A stretch of DNA of 64,000 bases. Source: Pristionchus mayeri. Lineage: Eukaryota; Nematoda; Chromadorea; Rhabditida; Neodiplogasteridae. The stretch lies in NCBI GenBank assembly GCA_036245805.1, contig BTRK01000003.1, forward strand, positions 3,658,001 through 3,722,000, written 5' to 3'. Position 1 is the stretch's first letter. Every line of letters begins with the position of its first letter. Below, piece after piece: positions 35,033-47,781 of the stretch. The translations under genes were made by a program, and so were the position numbers. Below the pieces are notes generated by a model that was not told where the DNA came from, did not search any database, and worked only from the letters and a program-made list of their open reading frames with translations.

Positions 35033-38000
35033 ATGGGAGATCACCGAGAGTTCTACAGCAACGCCGACCTTCGGATCATGGCCGAGCATCTCTACAGGTA
35101 CCAAAGTTGGATCTAATTCTCGCTTTTCTCATGCTCTCTCGCTCTTTCTACCCGGCAAGAGTGCGTGTTATGAGCACTTGGCGATCCACAGCGTTCTGAC
35201 CCCCATTGTTCTCAAAAGGGTAGACAAAGGGATAAAGATTTTAAATGTTCCCGCAAAATGCGGGAATAGGCTGTTTGAAAGTGCTTCTATATTTGGAAAG
35301 ACTGAAACACAAAAGCAATTTCCCAATTTGATCACTCCGAGTCCTTGTGCTTCTCATATTATAAGTGAAACATAAATCCGCCCGGTCAGTTCCGAGCATC
35401 GAGTGAGAGATTCGTGAAGGGATAATTTATGTTTCAGTGGGATTTTAAGATCCCTCATCGAAGTTCGATTCAGATTCCCTTTCTGTCGGGTTAGAATGCT
35501 GTGGGTCGTTTTTGGGTTTGGCCATGGCTTGAATGCACTCAGCCTAACTCAGGGGCTAAACACTTCTTCTTTTTACCTGGCTAAGTACGATATAGTATTA
35601 CCTTCTCGCTTCGCCATAGCAGTGAGATAATATGTGAAATTTACAGAGTTTTTACTAAGTTATCAAACACATACACAAATTTAGGGAGTGTCTAGTGAAA
35701 CATCATTACTAATAGAGGTTGCTGGCAGGCATATAAGCAATTGCATGGTTCAGAGTTGCGACATCAAATGACGCGGAAGACATGCGAAACGCAGGTGCGC
35801 CTCGTGGTAATAAGGTGAGAATGAAACAAAAATGCGATTGCATAATTTTGATGATATTTTTATGAGTATAAGCCCCGTCTTTCTATAAAAAAATTGCCGA
35901 GTCGAATATTGTATTACAGATATGGGAGGATTTAGAGGAGCGCGAAAAGAGAAAGACGAGAGGCCAAAAGAAATGCAATCACTCAAGCTCGAGTATGACC
36001 TCGAAGTGAGTAATGAAAAGAGAAGAGAATGGAAAATCCTCTTTTCCCGATATGTGGATTTTCGAAAGTGATGCATGCCTTCATAAGTTGTATTGATTCA
36101 CCTTTACAACTTATTAGTAGTGATTATTCATCCCTTCCGTGTTCGAGGGTATTCACGAAAATCATTTTTAAAAAATGTCAAGTGAAAACGTTGCTTTTTA
36201 ATTTGCTTTTTCAAGTGAAAACGTTGTTCGTTCTTTTCACAACGGATTTCAAAGTTAGAAAGTTCGATGTTCGATGAAGAATGAGAGAAAAAATGGAGAT
36301 GAATCACCCTTGAAGGTACCGCAAGAGCTTCCACAACAAACTGCACAATGTGGATGGGCTGTCGGGAAAGAAGGTGGGCATAGAGAGTTCTTTTTTATTA
36401 CACTGTGCTAACTGTTTTTCCTATTTTCCCGTGCTTCATCGATAGCTCACAAGGGACATGCGCGGATTCGAAATGGACTCTCGGAACGAGATATAGATGG
36501 TTCGAAAGCTCATAAAATTCTAAGAACTTTAGCATCTTTGAAAAGTGCTGACAAGCCTCAGGGCAAGAAAAAAATCGATAATTCCGCTCGCGAATTTTTC
36601 CCTCGACACATGAGCGCTTTCGCGCAACCTTCCCAGCAATCAGCTGTGGTGTAGTGGTGAATGGGTTAGAACGACGAGCGTGGGGTTGAGGGTTCGAATC
36701 CGGCTATGCTCATTTTGCTTTGCTCATTTTTCGGAAACTTTTTGAAGTCCTGACTTTCTTTTGAACTACATCCTACACATGATTTTGATCTTCGGATGTA
36801 CACAATGAATATCTGCAATACAAGAGCGATGATATAAACTCATGCATACGCTGATCTATTTCTGATCCCGATAGTGTTATTCACTGTATGCATCCGAAGA
36901 TCAAAATCATGTGTAGGATGTAGTTCAAAAGACAGTCAGGACTTCAAAAAGTTTCCGAAAAATGAGCAAAGCAAAATGAGCATATCCGGATTCGAACGCT
37001 CAACCCACGTTCGTCGTTCTAATCCATTCACCACTACACCACAGTTGCTTGCTTGGGAAGTTTGCGCGAAAGCGCTCATGAGTCGAGGGAAAAATTCGCG
37101 AGCGGAATTATCGATTTTTTTTTTGCCCTAAGGCTCGTCAGCACTTTTCAAAGATGCTAAAGTTCTTAGAATTTTATGAGCTTTCGAACCATGTATATCT
37201 CGTTCCGGGAGTCTATTTCGAATCCGCGCATCTCCCTTGTCAGGGTTATCTTTTCCTAGTAGGACCCTAAACCATATTCTAGTGGGATTTTATAGCAGAA
37301 TCTTAGTACGAAATTTGAATGATCATAAAAATACATTATTTTGAGAATATATAATGCTTCCTAGGTACGGCCAATATCATTTTTTTTAATATCTAGAAAT
37401 CATTTATCTACCTGGAGAATCTTTGCAGGTCCTCTTCCTCTATCACAAATACGAAACTGAACTGGGATCGATAGCCCGTCAGATGTGAGTTTTAAATCCT
37501 TGATCATTAATAGTTAGAACCGTAGAGGCCAATCGTGTTCCATTTGTTTAGCTAGGAAAACAATTGCATCGTTGAATCATGACTCTTCACTCCGTAACCT
37601 GTTTTTATGAATTTCTATTCTATGATTCATAGATTATGAATTTGATTCCTGTGGAACGCACACAAAAAAGGGTGGACAAACCTGCTTTCCCATTGAAAAT
37701 ACCTGGTTGAAGACCGCTTCAAGCCGGCTTGATAGGCCTTTTGTCATCACTAGTGCATTATTAATGCTGATTGCGGGATTCTCACAATAAAATATATATG
37801 TTTGAAATAAGAAAACTATATATGAAAAATATTTATGTTTGAAATGACTGCTTCTTGTTAACTCTCTCCGTAAAAAGATGTGAAAATGCAGCGTTCCGTT
37901 CTTTCTTATAATGGCCCATTTGTTACAGTATCGCCTGCAAGTACCCCGGGTATGACGTCACCTATCGAGAAGGAGGTACCATCGACAGCTACAAGAGGTG

Positions 38001-41000
38001 GATGGTTTGTACTAGCATTTAGGGCTGGTCAAAGCAGGCGAAGCAGATTTTTTAAAAACATTTTTGGACACGACAGATTCCACAGAGATTGAAATGGGAG
38101 AAATGGGTGGATATTTGGTTACAATTTGAAATTCAGAAACGCGAGGACGGATGTGGATTCGGATACTGAAGATGACCAAGAAGTGGACATCGACAGTGAT
38201 GAGGGTGAGAGAGTTTTTTTTTTATTAATAGAGAGGAAAGCAGCAGCTGTTACAATTTTGTTTCACGCCTGCGTGATATGTTAGTGAAATTGGGAGATCT
38301 TGTTCACGATCTGTTGTTGTTGAGTAATAAAAAAAAGAATATCCGAGGTATCTGCCCAAGCTCTAATCAGTGCAGGTTATTCTGTTTCACTCATTGGTGA
38401 TAGGTTGGTGAAACTGCAGAATGTCGTTAGTTCAATGAGAATGACTTATTACTGCAAAAAAATCAATATTATTAATTTTTATTACGAGCTTTGATTTGAT
38501 AATAAAATATATGGGATATTGCGTAAAATATACTACTAAATTAGGTACTGAGTTGGAAATTCAAAACATACAAAATATGAAGCACGGCTTTGCAGAGTCG
38601 ACCGGAGCGGAAGTGGGGCAGCGTGCGAGTGAAAAGAATGGAAGAGTGAAGCAGGGTGAGGACGATTTTAAAAAAAAAATTCTGTATACTATTCTTGCGG
38701 TTTTATCAATGAAGAGATTCTGTAAAGCCCCACATCGTTTCTCAGAGTTTCATTGGGCCTGGATTTTCCAAATTTTTGGGTTGTGTTTGGGTAAAAGAAG
38801 GATTTCTTGCAGAGCACAATGTGCGGGGAGCTAAAGCGAAGAAGGAGGAGGTGTCGGATCCAGCAGCCGATAGAGAAGCTTCAGCTGCAGCTCGACAGCG
38901 TCAGCCTCCGACAACTGCAGCCGCGAAGCCAGAGCCCACCTCTCCTGCGTCAGCAGCGACAGTGGTCGAAGGGCCGAAGCACCAGCCCGGAGTGGGGGAG
39001 AAGGAGGCGGCACCGGAAGCGCGCAAGCGGAAATTCGATGACGCAGATGCAGCTGCAGCAGTCCAGAATCGTCAGCCTCCGACAGCTGCAGCAGCTATAG
39101 TTGTGAAGCCGGAGCCCGTCTCTCCTGCGTCAACTGCAGTTGCGACAGCGGTCGAACGACCGAAGATCCTGCCTGGAGTGAAGGAGATGGAGGCAGAACC
39201 GGAAGCACGCAAGCGCAAACTCGTTGACGCAGATGTTGCGAGGAAGGCTGTGAAGACGGAGGCCAAGACTCCTGCAGCACGCGAGAGGGAGGAGCAGAGA
39301 CAGAGAGCAAGAGGCGAGTTATAGCAGTAACAATGATTTGAACATAGGCAAGAACTACAATAGAAAACGTTTTCCCTTTCTTTCTGGTTGATATGAAAAT
39401 TTAGTAGAAAATTCTTACGCAACTAACTCGCCCAACTCGCTTTCGTGTTTTTCTTATTACAGATTTTTAAAATTGATGTGATATTGGGGTGTCCGGAAAG
39501 TTCGTATAATGCTTCGGAAAAAAGTCAGTTCGCGATCAAATGCAGTGATTGCGCAATCTGTTTGTCAACAATGTATTGCATCATTCTGACGTTGAGTAGT
39601 GAGAGGATTTAATCAGTCTCCTAGTTGCTACATTGATTCTTGTGATGGACTCCCATCTCTACCTCCGAGCAGTTTTACTTCATTACTACCGTCTTGGCCG
39701 ATCCGTGAAGGAGGCCCACTCTGCCCTGGCCCAGTCGGAAGGAGCTGACGCCCCCTCCATACCCTTCTGCTATAAGTGGTTCTCCCGCTTCAATAAAGGG
39801 GAGTGTGGTCTCGATGATCAATCCCACTCTGGACGCCCTCCCTCCCTCGATCAGCCTCTGGACGCCCTCCCTCCCTCGATCAGCCCAAGCCCATGGCCAG
39901 TGTGCGTGAGTTGAAGAAGGATACTGGTACTCCCAGATCAACGGTGTCCGATATCCTCCATCGATCTGGGAAGAAGCCGAAACTCCCACAAGTGATTCCC
40001 CATGACCTCTCCCCCGAACAGCTGAAAAATCGTGTTCAAGTCTGTCGGGAATTACTCCATCGCAGATCCAATCTTCGATGGGTCAATTCCATCATCGCTA
40101 CAGATGAGAAGTGGATCACGTACGATAACCCTATGAGGAGACTGCAATGGGTGGATGCAGATGAGAAGCCCACGCCCGTCCCGAAGAAGGAAGAGCACGG
40201 AAAGAAGGAACTCCTCTGCTTCTTCTTCTCAGTGCTCTGTCCCATCTACTGGGAGATCCTCGCCCCTGGCACCAGCATCAATGCCGACCTCTTCTCTGAG
40301 CAACTGGAAGATGTCGCGATCAGAGTCCCTCCCAGACTCCTGAACCAGGGCAAAATTCTTCTTCTGATGGACAATGCTCGCCCACATCGAGCGAAGATGA
40401 CCCAGAAGAAAATGGACGAGCTGAAGATCGAGAGGATTCCCCATCCACCGTATTCCCCGGATCTCTCCCCATGCGACTACCACTGCTTCCGCTCTCTCTC
40501 TGACTTCTGCAAAGGAAAGAAGTTCAAGAATCGAGATGAAGTTGTGAGGGCATTCGTGAGCTGGGCGGTCTCGAAGAAACCCGCATTCTGGAAGAGAGGA
40601 ATCGAGACCCTGCCCAATCGCTGGAGGGAGGTAGTGAGAAAGAAGGGGGCATACATTGGTCACTGAGAATTGTAAAGCATTTAATAAAAAATAAAAACAA
40701 AAAAATATACGAACTTTCCGGACACCCCAATAGATGATGTTCAGGAGCAGCGGACACTGATTCAAATGCTGAAGCTGCTGGGGGATGGCTGGAGTCGGAT
40801 GCAGCGGCAGCGCCTGCAGCAACTGCTGCAGAGGTGAGAGACGGGATAGAAGATGAAGGTTTGCTAAACATGATTGGAAATGTATTTCATCTATTCACTG
40901 CTAGACTATTGATTGTTCACTGAGCAAAGGTAGAAGTGATAGTTGTGAAACTCAAAATTGGCACGGCCTCCAAAAAGTTTTCAATGTGGTGGTGTTGAAC

Positions 41001-43806
41001 TAAGAAGTAATTCTATAGTCGCATGCATCTCTCCTTGACATAGCGGGAGATTTGCTTCTCTGATGTTAATAATTTTATTTAAATAATTATATTTGTTATT
41101 TTACGTCTATTACGGCGGTAGGCCGGATGTGAACTATTTCGCAATGCTGTCTCTTCCATACCAGTTTGTCTGTCTCGTTTATCTGAGTTCTCGGCACTAC
41201 GCCGGATGGGAACGACGTCCTCATGCCTCCTTTTCATACATCAAAGGCGGCATGACGTCATAGTTATCATCCGACCTAGTGCCCAATTCTCATCTGGCCT
41301 TTCATCAGAGCTTCCAGGCAGTGGTTGAAGGGGTAGGTCACAAAAATGTAAAATGTGGGCACGTTTCTACAATTTTAATAAAAAATCGTTGAAAATGGGC
41401 ACGTTTTAACAAATTTCAACAAAAAATATTTTTTAAATAACGTGTACGTTTTCTACTTTTGCGCTATGCCGAACGAGCACGTTATGCCATTTTGGGCCTA
41501 ATTTTCGACCACTGCTTCCAGGAGTCGGGGGAGCAGTTGAAGGCGCGGCTGCGCGGACTGTTCGTGCAGCAGGAGGGAGGACCCAGTGAAACGGAAGTGG
41601 CCAGGGAACTGCTGAGGATCATTGAAGGTAGGGATGGCAAGAATGTTTGTACAGAAAATTCGTAGTTAGTCGTTGCGGCCGCACTGTAAGAGTTTAACAA
41701 TGTCTTTGCTGTGCGCACTTTCTCTCTCTCTCTCTCGCCTATAAAAGTTTGTTAAATTCGCGAATATCCGAAGTAAAATCTGTTACAGTCATGGGAAGAA
41801 ATTTCGAAAAAAACTTGTTTTTTTTCAAATTGATTTAGTACATATAGCCTTACAAGTTCCCTTACAGTACCTGTGACTCCGAGGAACATAAGGATCGTAG
41901 CAAAGGCGAAGGCTATGGCAGCAGGTATTGTTATAATATGTTTAATTGCTCCCTATAAAACATGCCACTTCTCTTATCAGTATTTGTTTTTAGTTTCTTA
42001 TCTTACTACGATACATCGAAGATTTGTTTCTCAAAATGTAGTTGTGCGACACCTGAACCTCCAATCCTCCTTGTCTCATTCTGAAATGTAACAGCAGCTC
42101 ATGTCAGGCAATTTCGAGGCAGAGAACGATGCTCCGGTGCAGGGTCCTGACGATGATGATTCTGGAGAGAATACGGTAGGTGTCAGGCAAATTATTTATT
42201 GGGGGAGGTTGATTTACTCAATTATTTGATCAGAACAATGTGCACGAGTCGGGTGCCCAATCGACAGCGGCAAATGTACTCGCAGTGTTGGAGGTGAGCG
42301 ATAGGGGTAGAATAGTTGATCTAAAATGCCATAAACTGATTAGTTTTTGTGGTTAGGAACAGTGAGGGAGTACTGAAATGCGCTAATTTTCAGTTTAAAA
42401 ATTTGAAATCGTGCGCTCAATTTTCCATATTTTTATGACGCACCCATAGGTGGGCGGGGTTTGAAGCTGGAAATCGAAAACCGGGGGTGTTTAGGGTCAA
42501 AAGGAGGGGGGGGGGGGGGGTGATCGTAAATGATAGTTTTTGTGACAAAATTTTCCAAAAACCGGGGGTGTTTCACAACTGGCTTCTATGGTGCCCACCT
42601 ATGGACGCACCCTTTCGGTTATGTGTTTCAGCACATTCAGAATAGGCGGTTGTTCCTCATGTAGTCGCTATAGCGCTAGCTTCGCGAGATGTTGATTAAT
42701 ACATCAAAATACACTTCCTGCTCTGATTACCTCCATCCTACGTAGATAAAAGGTATTAGTAGATAAGCTACATTCTTTCTTAGAGAAAATGCGCAGAATG
42801 AATTGAAGGCAGCTGTAGTTATGTACTTCAATTGGGTGAGCGAACAGTGCAAGAATATGGGCTCCAAAATTGGACAGTGTTCGCATTTGTGGGAGATAAA
42901 ATTGTGAACACGTTTGCAATTTTGTAAGATTTTCGTCGCGTTCTACCCTTTCGGTTTTGTGATCCAGAAGATTCAAAATAGGCACTCTTCGATCACAGAA
43001 TCGCTGCTTACAAGAGATTGTAGTAAAACAACAATTCCTGATCTGATTAACTCCATCCTAGGCGCCCGTTACAAAATTTCGATTTATCTTCAGACTCTGA
43101 ACGCGAACGGGGAACTGATCAACGCGATGACGAGGGTGGTCTCTCGAGTGAAGGCAATGGGAGAGGAGGAGTATGAGGTGAGTGAGATGGGATGACAAGC
43201 CTAATTTTCATAACGGCTTGAAACTGACTTCAAACGGGTTTTTTTGAACGGCGAACACTGCTTGGAGGTTCAAATTAGTACCGGCCGGGCATTGTGGTTG
43301 TATCCTTCATTTGGGTTGAAGGTTTAGATGAAAGTAAAGATACCCTTCCTTCGAAACTGGAATTTGACGGGCTCCTTTAAAGGGATGTGGTGTGCGATTA
43401 CGGTACGATTGAAGGATGTATTGGGAGAGATTGGTATTATCATTACATAGTTATAATTAGATCATAATCATCGTTGATGTGATAATCAATGCTTTTGAAC
43501 ATTAATTGCATGCTGTTTTCGGAGGGATGGACGAAGTGTCGAGGGCGAATCGAATGATCGACGAATTGGAACAGACGGTGAGCGAGCTAATGAGTTCTTG
43601 AGAAGCGCAGATCAGCCTAGTACTTTATGTTCCATGTTGAGTTTTGAGGTGCAAGGTGATGATTTTTTTGTGGCAGCCGGATATCAATATACTGAGAATG
43701 ATCAGGCCTTAAGTGCCTGAAACGAAAGATCAACGAGCACTTTACCATTTTATTTCAGGTGACAACTCTCCTGGATTCGGATGCACTCTTCGATGAAGCG
43801 CAGTAG
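35033..43806 (+). CDS. SPK-like domain protein with Ala/Pro/Glu repeats, fourteen exons
   Basis: Exons: 35033-35097, 36316-36373, 37429-37484, 37929-37997, 38137-38204, 38813-39313, 40745-40833, 41522-41627, 41868-41924, 42108-42175, 42234-42293, 43094-43177 (or 43181), about 43525-43577, and 43759-43806. The N-terminus (FYSNADLRIMAEHLYRYRK, KLHNVDGLSGKKVLFLYHKY, YREGGTIDSYKR) fits the pattern of the nematode SPK domain, a family-level guess. An acidic run, a 501-nt exon with two tandem repeats carrying EARKRK (NLS-like), and helical acidic C-terminal segments follow. The intron after 39313 seems to use a GC donor (AG/GCGAGT). If it is not spliced there, the protein stops at 39324. The junction of exons 12 and 13 is uncertain in phase. 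A mariner lies in intron 6. Confidence 0.65.
35183..35508. mobile_element. 330-bp TIR element, copy 2
   Basis: Ends GATCCACAGCGTTCTGA and TTAGAATGCTGTGGGTC are inverted repeats. Related along its length to 30211-30552. In intron 1 of the SPK-like gene. Confidence 0.7.
36449..37240. mobile_element. 790-bp foldback with tRNA-like arms
   Basis: Arms of about 350 bp: ACAAGGGACATGCGCGGATT at left mirrors AATCCGCGCATCTCCCTTGT at right, around a centre near 36840. Both arms contain a tRNA-like block; the left one (36643-36712) has better-preserved boxes. It has no coding capacity. It lies in intron 2 of the SPK-like gene, between 36373 and 37429. Confidence 0.85.
36643..36712 (+). ncRNA. tRNA-like segment (D-arm like tRNA-Val)
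   Basis: GTGGTGTAGTGGTGAATGGG resembles the D-arm/A box of tRNA-Val. About 40 bases on, GGTTCGAATCC is a perfect B box. It is part of a foldback arm and is probably a tRNA-derived Pol III promoter, not a working tRNA. Confidence 0.5.
38896..39250 (+). repeat. two tandem coding repeats of about 58 residues
   Basis: Within the 501-nt exon of the SPK-like gene. Repeat 1 has RQPPTTAAAKPEPTSPAS..EARKRKFDDAD and repeat 2 has RQPPTAAAAIVVKPEPVSPAS..EARKRKLVDAD. Both carry a KPEP..SPAS block and an EARKRK basic cluster. Confidence 0.85.
39484..40730 (+). mobile_element. mariner transposon, 1247 bp, with intact TIRs
   Basis: Ends TTGGGGTGTCCGGAAAGTTC and GAACTTTCCGGACACCCCAA are perfect inverted repeats, flanked by TA on both sides (39482-39483, 40731-40732). 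The transposase frame inside is interrupted once. Inserted in intron 6 of the SPK-like gene, 12 bp upstream of the next exon. Confidence 0.95.
39645..40666 (+). pseudogene. mariner transposase, frameshifted by a 29-bp tandem duplication
   Basis: The N-terminal part has MDSHLYLRAVLLHYYRLGRS and GECGLDDQSHSGRPPS (helix-turn-helix region). The catalytic part has IIATDEKWITYDN, LLLMDNARPHRAK and PYSPDLSPCDYH, giving the D, D, 34, D triad of mariners. The sequence CTGGACGCCCTCCC... (29 bp) occurs twice in a row at 39829 and 39858. Because 29 is not a multiple of three, the frame shifts and the N-terminal frame then ends. The rest is intact to the stop at 40666, so the inactivation is recent. No intron. 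Confidence 0.92.
41191..41283. mobile_element. Mutator-like MITE
   Basis: GGCACTACGCCGGATGGGAA...ATCATCCGACCTAGTGCC. A shorter fragment of the family may precede it at about 41118-41150. SPK-like gene intron 7. Confidence 0.7.
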
Positions 43807-44429
43807 TGAATGGAGGTTCATTTGAGCAGGCTCGCCTAGTCCGTTTTCTCTTCCTTAATGTGTAGTTCTTGTTTGAAATATTTGATTCAATGTATGAAAT
43901 AATCTGTAATCTTTTCTCGATTGTTTTCTTTTCCCAGCCAATTTCCATTGTTCACCCATGCTCTATTCAGTCTTCATGATATCTCACTGGTCTGACCCGC
44001 GAGATAGAATGGAGATTGAAGAGAGGCAAGCGAAGCTATCCCCAAACTTGTAATCCATACATGTTGGGTATTTGATGCCTTATCGTTTCTGACACTGATC
44101 TAGCAGTGTTTTCCCGTAAACCTGGCATTTACGACGGATGGCCCTTGAAATATTTTACTTTTGTCGTTTTTACTGGTTGTATGATGAAGATGAAGATGAT
44201 CCCTGATCGTTACTTGTTCGAGTTTCTATATGACGGATAAATTGTTTCTTCAACTGCTCGAATGTTCCTCAATTAATGGTCAATGCATCCACCGATATAC
44301 TTTGCAGTTCCTACAATCGAGCCAACTCCTAATATACCGAGTATTATTAAGGTTCGCATGTGATATGAAGAGTGATCAATTCTTTCTCAATTTCCCAGAC
44401 TCTCCCTTCTCTGATCCCTTACATCTCCG
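43807..44429. other. intergenic upstream of the first carrier gene
   Basis: From about 44065 this matches the sequence upstream of the second carrier copy (from 48181), e.g. GTATTTGATGCCTTATCGTT. The duplicated unit therefore includes the promoter side. No separate gene seen. Confidence 0.5.
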
Positions 44430-47400
44430 ATGTCGGACGTCTTCCTCAACTTCATGGCTGGTGGAGTGGGAGGGATGTGCACGGTGATTGTCGGCCATCC
44501 ATTCGATACTGTCAAGGTAGTGAGATATTGTATGTTGGGTACATTAGACAAGGTGTTTGAAGTAACAGAAGCATACGGTGAGATGATGCAGGGTTATGCT
44601 ATCCAAGTGGTGGTCAAATTACCAAATGAATATTTCAATATAGTAATAAAGATGTTGAGCAAAATGTAAACTGCGGAATTTGAGATTATTGTATCCCTGA
44701 TTACCGTATCCTCGATCATTCCTTACTCTTCAGCTTCGCCTGCAGACGATGCCCAAGCCTGCGCCCGGCCAGAAACCTCTCTTCATGGGTAAGTGCTGTG
44801 AATTATATGAAAACAAATTATTTGGATTTTTTATCAGTGCCTGTTTATTACAAAGACAAATATGTAATTCACTAAACAGAATTCTGCCGTTCTCGAGGGT
44901 AGGTATTGTATGTTTCCATCGCAAACAATTCCGTAATTGTTGGCCTCGATGCGCCTAGTATATTGAAGACTGGTTGAAGCCGCTATTCACATTTGATTAA
45001 ATGAAAATTTAAAATTAATTAATTTTAATTGCAGGTGCACTCGACTGCTGCAAGCGGACTATAGCCAAGGAAGGAGTATTCGCCCTTTACAAGGTGCTCT
45101 TTGATCTCGTTTAATCTTTGGTCTTTTCTTTATTAATACTTTTCTTTAACTCTTCATTTCTCACTGACTTGTTACATCACGCATCATTTTTCTCAGTTTC
45201 GCAGTCGGACATCTACCTATTTTACGTGAAAAATTCAGAATCTCAACCGATAAGTTTTTGTTTCATCTTCCTGTTATCAAGAAGAAGAGCATGCAAGACC
45301 AATAGTTGGTCGGGTTTTCTACCAAAAAAAACATAATCTCATCGTTGATGTCTATAACCTCAAAAAAATGTCAATTCGTTATTTATGATCTCTTTATTTA
45401 TGATATTCCCATTACCTCAGGGCATGGCAGCTCCCCTGGTGGGCGTCACTCCTCTCTTCGCTGTTTTCTTCGGAGGATGCGCCATCGGGAAGTACATTCA
45501 GCAGAAGAGTCCCGGTAAGTGCGTGATCTTTGATCTTTGATGTATGGAGTTAATAGTGTGTAACCACGGGGACTGGAACTATCGTTGTGCTATGAAGTAT
45601 ATTTTCTTGGTGGTAATGCTTTTCTACGCTTTAGACTTATCCTAAATGCTTTCTATAATGGATTCTGTTGAAAGTTTACTTTATTATTCTTGGAAACTTT
45701 CACAGTTCTTATTTGAGTTCAGGTGCTTCTCTAATACTGAGCTCGTTGATCTCTTTCAGACCAAGAGATGTCCATCCTCCAGAACGCGAATTCGGGTGCG
45801 ATCGCGGGTCTTATGATGACATCGATTATGGTGCCGGGAGAGAGAATCAAGTGCCTCCTACAGGTATACGGTAGTCGATTGGTTTGAACCTTTCTTTTTA
45901 AATTACTTTTCGTCGGAAATAAGCAGTATTTCGGCAGATCTCGAGCTGATTATATTTGGATATTATCGAAAATTGTGTTCGTGAAAACTGCTGGAATCAA
46001 TGTTCACGAGCGTTTTATGAGTACCCAACAATACCATGTTTGTATGTTATTATGTTATCATTATACCTGCCCTAAGTGGAATAACGTGCTGCCAGTTTCT
46101 GAATTTGTATTATTAACACGCGTTCTAACCACAGTCGAACACATGTAAAAAGCTCAGAGCTCCTGCTCCATCATCTTCGTCATTCCAGGTGCAGTCAGCG
46201 GGGCACGCTCCCACTGGCGTTCACTATGACGGGCCGATGGACGTCGTCAAGAAGCTGTACAAACAGGTATATGTGAATGGAATTGATATGATTCTATTGG
46301 AAATGCCTGAATTCATTGCTTATTGATTAAGTATATTAATTTGTATAATGGGGCTCGAGTTTGTGAATTTTATGAGGATCCTGCAGATGCTGTGATTCAC
46401 TTGCAATGAGCTAGTACTGATTTTGACGTCATCGGTTCCTGTAACAAAATAGTTAAAGTAAATTAGGGGAATGTTCACGGTAGCTTCGTTTAAAACACAC
46501 TTCGTAAAGCTTATTTGGTGGCAAGAGAGTGATTCTTGATTCTGGCCATCTGCCACTCAAAATGTACACAGTCCGCTGGTGTATCAAATACACCTTTAGA
46601 TTAGTTCAGTCATAATTCTTCATTGGGAATGTGATTGTGGCTATTGACAGTCTCATTTCCAAAATAGCTTATGTCAATCGATTTCAGGGCGGAATCGCCT
46701 CGATCTACAGAGGAACTGCGGCGACACTGCTCAGAGGTATACTGTAGCCTCTCAGATTGATGTCATCAAAAGTCTCAAAATTACGAATCACGAACTGATT
46801 TAAATTGCAGACATTCCTGCCTCGGCCGCGTATTACTCCGTGTACGAGTATCTCAAGAAAAAATTCGTCGGCGAAGGTACGATGCAAAGCGCTTTTTTCG
46901 TCCATATTTGATTCGCTTATGATACATTGCACTTGTTCAAATCAATTCCATTAGTTAAAATACCTTCCCCGGTATATAAGTCGTCAGTATTTTTCTGAGT
47001 TTTCAGAATGAAATCATGAATGTTTGGTGGACCACTCGGTGAAGTTGTGTCACACGTAATGCTCAATAGTGAGCAGATTGATCGGGATGTGAAAAAATCT
47101 TTAAAAAAACTTGTAAAACGATTTAACATCTTAGGTATAGATGTTGCATCTTTGATGATTCGAAAAAAACTGATTCATAGAAAAGGTGGCCCCGCTGCAT
47201 GAGAAATACTTCAGTGCGTCAAGTGGGTATTGAACTATGCAAGGTGGATAGAAGGAATAAACAAAAATATGGCTATGTTTCCAGGCAGTCATGGCAAGCT
47301 CTCGCCAGGCGCCACTCTCATGGCTGGAGGACTCGCTGGAATCGCAAACTGGTGAGTACTGTAACGAGTGTTACGGTAGACTTTCATTTGACCAATGTCA

Positions 47401-47781
47401 ATGTCATCTCACTAGCGTATATATGTACCAACCAATGTCATCTACGTTAGCAACCTCTGGCCCATTAATTGTCCTGAAACTTTAATCTCTCTCAGGTCGG
47501 TGTGCATCCCCGCCGACGTTCTCAAATCTCGCCTTCAAACTGCGCCTGAGGGAAAGTACCCGGGAGGAATCAGAGAAGTCCTCAAGGAAGTCCTGCGAGA
47601 GGAGGGACCCAAAGGACTGTTCAAGGTACGGTAGGAGGAAGGAGATGGATCGACAACTGAGGGTTACGGTACACACCCATTGTAGGGCATCACTCCTGTG
47701 ATGCTGCGCGCGTTCCCCGCAAGTGCCGCGTGCTTCTTCGGTCTGGAGCTGTCGCTCCACTACTTGAGAATGTTCATTTGA
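44430..47781 (+). CDS. dif-1: mitochondrial carnitine/acylcarnitine carrier (SLC25A20 / DIF-1 type), copy 1
   Basis: Eleven exons: 44430-44516, 44734-44788, 45035-45093, 45421-45514, 45760-45863, 46189-46266, 46688-46736, 46811-46876, 47285-47351, 47496-47625 and 47686-47781. They total 885 nt (294 aa), all phases agreeing. Three mitochondrial-carrier repeats are visible through [16 protein letters not shown] and [10 protein letters not shown]. Strong DIF-1/CACT words include [85 protein letters not shown] and [20 protein letters not shown]. It exchanges carnitine for acylcarnitines across the inner mitochondrial membrane for beta-oxidation. The first TM entry, usually VRLQ or VRIQ, is LRLQ here. 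A tandem copy follows at 48557. Confidence 0.95.
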
